Shown piece after piece: positions 59,305-64,000 of a stretch of 64,000 nucleotides of DNA. The notes beneath the pieces were generated by a model, which was not told the DNA's origin, searched no databases, and saw only the letters and a program-made list of their open reading frames with translations. How positions within the stretch are numbered: position 1 is the stretch's first letter; each line of letters starts with the position of its first letter. The position numbers were made by a program, and so were the translations under genes. Origin of the DNA: an uncultured Verrucomicrobia subdivision 3 bacterium (GTDB taxonomy: Bacteria > Verrucomicrobiota > Verrucomicrobiia > Limisphaerales > DASXHY01); contig CALBZA010000059.1 of the NCBI GenBank assembly GCA_937890005.1, forward strand, positions 8,371-72,370, read 5' to 3'.

Positions 59305-60765
59305 ATGAGTCCGCCCGAACCCGAACAGCAATTATCCGCAGAAGCCTCGTCTCCGGCGGGAGCACACTCCCAGCCGAAACGTGGATCCCTGTTCCGCGAT
59401 CTTCGCGACGCCATCCGCGGCACCACACTCGACTACACACAGGGCAGCATCGGCCGAGCAATTCTTCTCCTCTCGGTTCCGATGATGCTGGAGATGATGA
59501 TGGAATCGGCGTTTGCAGTGGTGGACGTTTACTTCGTTTCCTCGCTCGGCCCTTCGGCAATTGCCACGGTTGGACTCACGGAATCGGTTCTCACGTTGAT
59601 CTACGCAGTGGCGATCGGGCTTTCCATGGGAACAACCGCACTCGTGGCACGGCGCGTCGGCGAAAAGGATTCCCGAGGCGCCGCAGACACCGCCGTCCAG
59701 GCCGTCGCAGTGGCAACGGTCGCGTGCATTCCCTTTGCCATCGCCGGCGCCTTTTTCTCCAAAGAAATTCTGACGCTCATGGGCGCCGATGCATGGAGCC
59801 TCGAACACGGCTGGCGTTACACGGCGTGGATGCTCGGCGGCAACGCGGTGATCATGCTGATCTTCGTCATCAACGCCATCTTTCGCGGCGCCGGAGATGC
59901 CGCAATCGCCATGCGCGTGCTCTGGATCGCCAACGGCATCAACATCGTGCTCGATCCGATTTTGATTTTCGGCTGGGGACCGTTTCCGCGAATGGGAATT
60001 GAAGGCGCAGCGATCGCAACGAATATCGGCCGCGGAGTTGGTGTGCTGATGCAGCTGTGGGTGCTGTTCCGCGGCTCGAAGCATCTTCAAATTCAAACTG
60101 CGCAAATCCGGCTGCACGTGGAAGTGATGTTGCGGCTGATCAAAACTTCGCTCGGCGGCATCGGTCAGTTCATCATCGCCACCTCGTCCTGGATCGGCCT
60201 CGTGCGAATCGCTTCAACCTTCGGAAGCGAAGTCGTGGCCGGCTATACAGTGGCCGTGCGCCTTTTCATTTTCACCATGATGCCCGCGTGGGGATTGTCG
60301 AATGCCGCGGCGACTTTGGTCGGACAAAACCTCGGCGCCAAACAACCCGAGCGCGCCGAACGCTCCGTCTGGATCTGCGGCCTCGTCAACATGGCGTTTC
60401 TAGCCGCGGTCTCGGTCGTTTACATCGTGTTTGCCGAACAACTGATTCGCATCTTCACATCCGAACCGCGCGTGGTCGAAGTGGGCTCCAACTGTCTCCG
60501 GATTGTTTCCTGCGCCTACATTCTCTTTGCGTGGGGCCTCGTGATGCCGCAGGCGTTCAACGGCGCCGGCGACACCCTTACGCCGACAAAAATCAACTTC
60601 GTCTGTTTCTGGATTCTTGAAATCCCGCTCGCCTACTTCCTCGCCATCACGCTGAACATTCAGGAGAACGGAATTTTCTGGTCCATCGCAGTGGCGGAAT
60701 CGATGGCGGCGCTGATTGGCATCTGGCTCTTCCGACGGGGGACGTGGAAGACAGTGAAGGTTTGA
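59305..60765 (+). CDS. MATE family efflux transporter
   Basis: 486 residues from ATG 59305 (a GTG lies just before). Twelve membrane segments in two halves: RAILLLSVPMMLEMMMESAFAVVDVYFVSSLGPSAIATVGL in the first, and AWGLSNAAATLVGQNLGAKQPERAERSVW in the second. It exports cationic drugs or metabolites in exchange for Na+ or H+. Neighbours do not reveal a substrate. Confidence 0.94.
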   Translation: MSPPEPEQQLSAEASSPAGAHSQPKRGSLFRDLRDAIRGTTLDYTQGSIGRAILLLSVPMMLEMMMESAFAVVDVYFVSSLGPSAIATVGLTESVLTLIYAVAIGLSMGTTALVARRVGEKDSRGAADTAVQAVAVATVACIPFAIAGAFFSKEILTLMGADAWSLEHGWRYTAWMLGGNAVIMLIFVINAIFRGAGDAAIAMRVLWIANGINIVLDPILIFGWGPFPRMGIEGAAIATNIGRGVGVLMQLWVLFRGSKHLQIQTAQIRLHVEVMLRLIKTSLGGIGQFIIATSSWIGLVRIASTFGSEVVAGYTVAVRLFIFTMMPAWGLSNAAATLVGQNLGAKQPERAERSVWICGLVNMAFLAAVSVVYIVFAEQLIRIFTSEPRVVEVGSNCLRIVSCAYILFAWGLVMPQAFNGAGDTLTPTKINFVCFWILEIPLAYFLAITLNIQENGIFWSIAVAESMAALIGIWLFRRGTWKTVKV

Positions 60766-60836
60766 GGGCAAGTCGGTGAGTGGGTGGGTCTGAGAGGGTC
60801 AGTGGGATTTGAAAACTTTTCTTTGCCGGGCGGCGG

Positions 60837-62159
60837 GTGATTTCCATACTCGCCGCCGTGAATCCCGAAGAACCTGAAGCGCACAATGCCCATGCCGTTT
60901 CGCAAACGGTGGAACATCTCTTCCGACAGGAATCGGCGAAGATGATCGCCATCCTGACGCGCATCTTCGGCCCGGAACATCTCACGCTCGCGGAAGATGT
61001 CGTCCAGGAAACGCTCGCCCGCGCGCTTCAGACCTGGCCGTTTTACGGCATTCCGAAAAACCCTTCGGCCTGGATTCTTCGCGCGGCGCGCAATCTCGCG
61101 CTCGACACTGTCCGCCGGCAAAAAGTATTTCGCGAAAAGGAGGAGCAGATCGTTGCGCAGCTGGATCAGCCCGAACCTTCTCCGGACGAGACAGCTTTTT
61201 CCGAAACGGAAATTGCAGACGACCGGCTGCGGATGATGTTCGTCTGTTTTCATCCGCAGGTTCCCGCGGACGCCCAGGTCGCACTCGCGCTCACCACATT
61301 GTGTGGTTTCGGGGCGAATGAAGTGGCCCGCGCATTTCTCTCAACCGAAGCGGCCGTCGCAAAACGCCTCGTCCGCGCCAAACAGAAAATCCGGGAAGCG
61401 CAAATCCCGTTTGCGATCCCGGAAGGACCTGAACTGGCCGGGCGTCTCGACGGCGTGCTTCAAACGCTCTACCTGCTGTTCAATGAAGGTTACAAAGCGT
61501 CGAGCGGCGATGAGCTCGTCCGTGCCGACATCTGCCGCGAAGCGATTCGCCTGACTGAACTGCTGGCAACGCATCCCGCCGGTGACATTCCAAAAACCCA
61601 CGCGCTCCTGGCCCTGATGCTGTTCAACACCGCCCGGCTCAACACGCGGGTTGACGAAGAAGGGAATCTTTTGCGCCTGCAGGATCAGGATCGTTCGCGC
61701 TGGGACCAGTCGATGATCGCGCGCGGCATGTTTCACTTCGCACAATCCGCCGCCGGCGATGAGTTGTCGGAGTATCATCTGCAATCGGGGATCGCGGCCT
61801 GTCATTGCGCAGCCAGGGACTATGCTTCAACCGATTGGAAACAGATTCTGATGCTCTACGATCAGCTTGTGCAGCTCGATGGATCGCCGGTGATCGCTCT
61901 GAACCGTGCGGTTGTTGTGGCGAACGTCGATGGTCCCGACGCGGGCCTTGAGGCGGTTGCGGCAATTGAAAATCAGAAGAAGCTGGAATCCTATCACCTG
62001 TTCCATGCGGTGAAGGGAGAACTGGAATTCCGCGCAAACCGATATTCTGACGCAATCAAACACTTCACCCGGGCACTTGAACTCAGTTCGGTTCGATCTG
62101 AACAGACTTTCATGTCAGGTCGAATCCATGAATGCGAGGCGTTGCTTGGGACGAAGTAA
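60837..62159 (+). CDS. ECF42-type sigma factor with C-terminal extension
   Basis: 440 residues from GTG 60837; GTG 60858 is also possible. Sigma region 2 is LTRIFGPEHLTLAEDVVQETLARALQTWPFYG with PKNPSAWILRAARNLALDTVRRQ. Region 4 is FGANEVARAFLSTEAAVAKRLVRAKQKIRE. A long C-terminal domain with TPR-like helices (LDGVLQTLYLLFNEGYKAS...YSDAIKHFTRALEL) is the mark of the ECF42 (SigJ) group. No anti-sigma gene adjoins it, as usual for this group. The DGPF protein and shared promoter elements in the island are its likely targets. Confidence 0.9.
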   Translation: MISILAAVNPEEPEAHNAHAVSQTVEHLFRQESAKMIAILTRIFGPEHLTLAEDVVQETLARALQTWPFYGIPKNPSAWILRAARNLALDTVRRQKVFREKEEQIVAQLDQPEPSPDETAFSETEIADDRLRMMFVCFHPQVPADAQVALALTTLCGFGANEVARAFLSTEAAVAKRLVRAKQKIREAQIPFAIPEGPELAGRLDGVLQTLYLLFNEGYKASSGDELVRADICREAIRLTELLATHPAGDIPKTHALLALMLFNTARLNTRVDEEGNLLRLQDQDRSRWDQSMIARGMFHFAQSAAGDELSEYHLQSGIAACHCAARDYASTDWKQILMLYDQLVQLDGSPVIALNRAVVVANVDGPDAGLEAVAAIENQKKLESYHLFHAVKGELEFRANRYSDAIKHFTRALELSSVRSEQTFMSGRIHECEALLGTK

Positions 62160-62162
62160 TTT

Positions 62163-62190
62163 GGAGTGCGGCGACATGTCCGCGCACTCC
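62163..62190. repeat. Short palindromic repeat with GGAGTGCG/CGCACTCC ends
   Basis: Stem 62163-62170 with 62183-62190, loop GCGACATGTCCG. It has the same end sequence and GACATGTC core as the longer element at 20776-20854. It lies between the convergent sigma and BON genes. Confidence 0.7.
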
Positions 62191-62195
62191 ATTTG

Positions 62196-62885
62196 CTACC
62201 GCGGCAGACGCTGCACCATCAACTCATTCCGGACAATGGCTGTTCCCGCCACGCTTCGCACCGTGTTCTCAATCGACCGCCGCTGCGCTTCAGTCTGCAC
62301 GATTCCCTTCAGAATAACCTGTCCGTCCGAAACGTAGATGTTCACCTTCGGCACCGATGATGCCAGCGCCGAGTCGGTCTTCAACCCGGCAAGAATCTGC
62401 TGCGAAATGCGGCGATCCTCCTCCGTCAGCCCATCGACATGCAGATTGAAGTAATCGCCTGAAGCATCGGAACGGCCGGTCGGCTGCAGTGTTTCGCGCG
62501 TGTCCATGAGGCGCAGCCGATTGTCCACCGTGACAACGCCCGGCGTGTTGCGAACCAATGTGTCGATCAATTCGCGTTCACGCGACGTGGGAACACTTCC
62601 GAGCAGTGTGAGGCGGCCACCGGTTGCGATCATGTCGATGTTGGGAAGCAATCCAGACAGATCGCCGTATCGCCCGATTTCATTCCGGACCGAGGTCACC
62701 AGGTCGCGCTCGATCTCTGACTGGTTTTTTGGAACAACCGGCGTGACAACGGTCGTGCGGTATTCAGGAACAACCAGATCTTCCCGATAAACCGGAGCCG
62801 CGACGTATTTCGGCGTACGGTTCACGACGCATCCTGAAGAAACGACGAGAATCGAACCGAGCGCCAGCGCTTGAAGGGTTTTCAT
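62196..62885 (-). CDS. BON-domain lipoprotein
   Basis: 229 residues from ATG 62885. Signal with lipobox VVSSGC (Cys near residue 19). Two BON domains are seen: about residues 60-130 (IDMIATGGRLTLLGSVPTSRERELIDTLVRNTPGVVTVDNRL) and 150-225 (VNIYVSDGQVILKGIVQTEAQRRSIENTVRSVAG). They are thought to bind membranes or phospholipids. Confidence 0.92.
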   Translation of the reverse strand: MKTLQALALGSILVVSSGCVVNRTPKYVAAPVYREDLVVPEYRTTVVTPVVPKNQSEIERDLVTSVRNEIGRYGDLSGLLPNIDMIATGGRLTLLGSVPTSRERELIDTLVRNTPGVVTVDNRLRLMDTRETLQPTGRSDASGDYFNLHVDGLTEEDRRISQQILAGLKTDSALASSVPKVNIYVSDGQVILKGIVQTEAQRRSIENTVRSVAGTAIVRNELMVQRLPR

Positions 62886-63069
62886 AATCAATTGGATTTG
62901 AGTTCCCCGAGTTTCGCCTGCTTGAAGAAGCCGCGCTATTGGGGTTTATCGAGTAGCGCCGCATAAAATCATTCAAACGACCTGTTCCTGTATCGGCCAT
63001 TGGATCGTTTTCCCAACCTCCAAACTCACTGCACTGGACAGAGCGACCTTCGCCATTACAGTGACACGA

Positions 63070-63453
63070 ATGACAACCACGGAACCTGCATTGCGCACCC
63101 TGCTCTGGCGCGGGCTGTGTCGGAAATGTCCTCGCTGCGCGAAGGGCCCGCTGTTCCGTCGCTGGTTCAAGCTCCTGGACGGCTGTTCGGTCTGTGGACT
63201 GAAGTATCTCGAGAATCAGGGCGATCTCTGGGCGCTGCTGTTGTTTGCGGATCGTGTGCTGTTCATGGTTCCGCTCGTGGTGGTTTTCTTCATCGGCCGC
63301 GGCGCCGGAGCTGTTTGGCCTTACGTCTTCGGAGTTTTTCTCGCCGTGACATTGATCGTCACATTTCCGCACCGCATGGGCCTGAGCGTCGCCCTCGACT
63401 ACCACATCCGTCGCCACTCCGGCGATCTGTCCGGCTCTTCACCGAAGCAATAA
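63070..63453 (+). CDS. DUF983 membrane protein with zinc-ribbon motif
   Basis: 127 residues from ATG 63070 (a GTG lies 9 nt before). The family zinc-ribbon part reads LCRKCPRCAKGPLFRRWFKLLDGCSVCGLKY (two CxxC pairs). Two membrane segments follow. The family is often linked to heme-copper oxidase loci, but none is seen here. Confidence 0.9.
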   Translation: MTTTEPALRTLLWRGLCRKCPRCAKGPLFRRWFKLLDGCSVCGLKYLENQGDLWALLLFADRVLFMVPLVVVFFIGRGAGAVWPYVFGVFLAVTLIVTFPHRMGLSVALDYHIRRHSGDLSGSSPKQ

Positions 63454-63646
63454 CGAGCGTCGGAATGCTTCGGTAATCTCGAGGGTTCACGGTTTCTGGC
63501 AACAGCGAGCACCCGCGATGTCCTGCAGCCAAACTAAACTTGAAACTCAACCCTCCCCATTTACTCTGGCCGGGAATCAGTTGGCGGGATTGAACCTCAT
63601 GTTTGCCGGCCCTTCCAACTGTTTGATAGATATCCAATAGCGGACG

Positions 63647-64000
63647 ATGTCATCCCAAATCAAAACCACCGATGGCTCTTGTTACCCGGAACGGGTAACG
63701 GAATCGCTCGTTTTGAAAGAGCAGGATATTGAAGATGCCTTTCTTCAGAAGCTCGTTGACCTCAAATACATCCTCAGGTTGGACATTCGCGACCGAGCCG
63801 CGCTGGAGCGCAACTTTCGCCAGAAGTTCGACGCCCTAAATCGCTGCAAGCTGACCGACTCCGAATTCCAGCGCCTGCTCGACGACCTCATCTCACCCGA
63901 CGTCTTCAAAAACTCCGTCCGCCTCCGCGAGAAAAACGACTTCACCCGCGACGACGGCACGCCGCTGACCTACACCTTGGTCAACATCAAGGACTGGTGC
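63647..64000 (+). CDS. hsdR: Type I restriction enzyme R subunit HsdR (N-terminal part)
   Basis: 118 codons from ATG 63647 (MSSQIKTTDG), open to the window edge. The block LREKNDFTRDDGTPLTYTL and VNIKDWC are the HsdR N-terminal signature that precedes the nuclease and motor domains. The rest, including the nuclease and helicase motifs and hsdM/hsdS, lies beyond the window. The 193-bp gap 63454-63646 upstream shows no gene. Confidence 0.85.
   Translation, partial: MSSQIKTTDGSCYPERVTESLVLKEQDIEDAFLQKLVDLKYILRLDIRDRAALERNFRQKFDALNRCKLTDSEFQRLLDDLISPDVFKNSVRLREKNDFTRDDGTPLTYTLVNIKDWC

Noticed and set aside
1..64000. CRISPR array, insertion sequence or prophage
   Set aside because: No regularly spaced repeats of CRISPR type and no transposase, integrase or phage structural gene were seen.

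Overview
The window reads as chromosomal DNA of a GC-rich, Gram-negative-type bacterium, most likely a Verrucomicrobium of the Pedosphaera/Limisphaerales kind. This is inferred from gene families, not from a marker gene. The evidence is a giant secreted parallel-beta-helix/Ig/PKD protein, a DUF3106 protein beside a sigma/anti-sigma pair, an imuA-imuB-dnaE2 mutasome, an L-rhamnose operon, lipoproteins with clear lipoboxes, a TonB-ExbB-ExbD cluster, and many families of small palindromic and heptanucleotide repeats between genes. No rRNA, insertion sequence, prophage or CRISPR array was seen.

Layout. 0-11 kb: a possible small RNA, moaA with a coiled-coil membrane partner, a Lon-substrate-binding-domain protein, thiE, the 1308-residue beta-helix protein, cysE, a small exported protein and nadB. 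11-17 kb: rhamnose catabolism (rhaA-rhaT-rhaB on the minus strand, with a divergent AraC regulator), then radC. 17-28 kb: hflX, an Lrp-like regulator plus aminotransferase, the minus-strand run sigma/anti-sigma/DUF3106/lgt/miaA, a polytopic membrane protein and hisD. 28-36 kb: the mutagenic-repair cassette imuA-imuB-dnaE2, with heptamer repeats in each gap, and an RRM RNA-binding protein. 36-44 kb: an Ada-like alkyltransferase, a YciE ferritin-like protein, a secreted metallohydrolase-like protein, a lone Clp N-domain protein, an SLC12-type transporter, and a tRNA-Ile(CAU) gene followed by two tandem modules, each a GIY-YIG nuclease ORF plus a copy of the tRNA 3' end. 44-50 kb: a Tat-exported alkaline phosphatase, a TPR protein, tonB-exbB-exbD and a coiled-coil protein. 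50-63 kb: an L,D-transpeptidase lipoprotein, DoxX, and a run of small stress/detoxification-type proteins (YCII/DGPF, DUF1428, three VOC proteins, DUF1579-like, BNR, MoaD-like, SRPBCC, WYL regulator, NAD-binding), MATE, an ECF42-type sigma factor, a BON lipoprotein and DUF983. The right edge cuts the start of a type I restriction subunit (hsdR).

Two signals stand out. First, minus-strand tRNA-Ile(CAU) is followed by tandem units, each ending in an 18-bp perfect palindrome fused to the last 33-34 nt of that tRNA (T-arm, acceptor strand, CCA). One unit has an intact 86-residue GIY-YIG ORF and the other a truncated, nearly identical copy. This looks like a tRNA-3'-end mobile module. Second, four genes of the 52-59 kb island share a promoter-like element, TGTCCYG-N14-TTCGTY, with identical spacing. 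With an ECF42 sigma gene and a DGPF protein nearby, this looks like a local ECF42 regulon.

The repeat families are a third theme. Heptanucleotide arrays lie in at least seven places. One array (ATTGCGG)n is read in frame inside miaA, and a 68-bp palindromic element is read in frame inside dnaE2. All family assignments come from recognising motifs by eye; no search was run.
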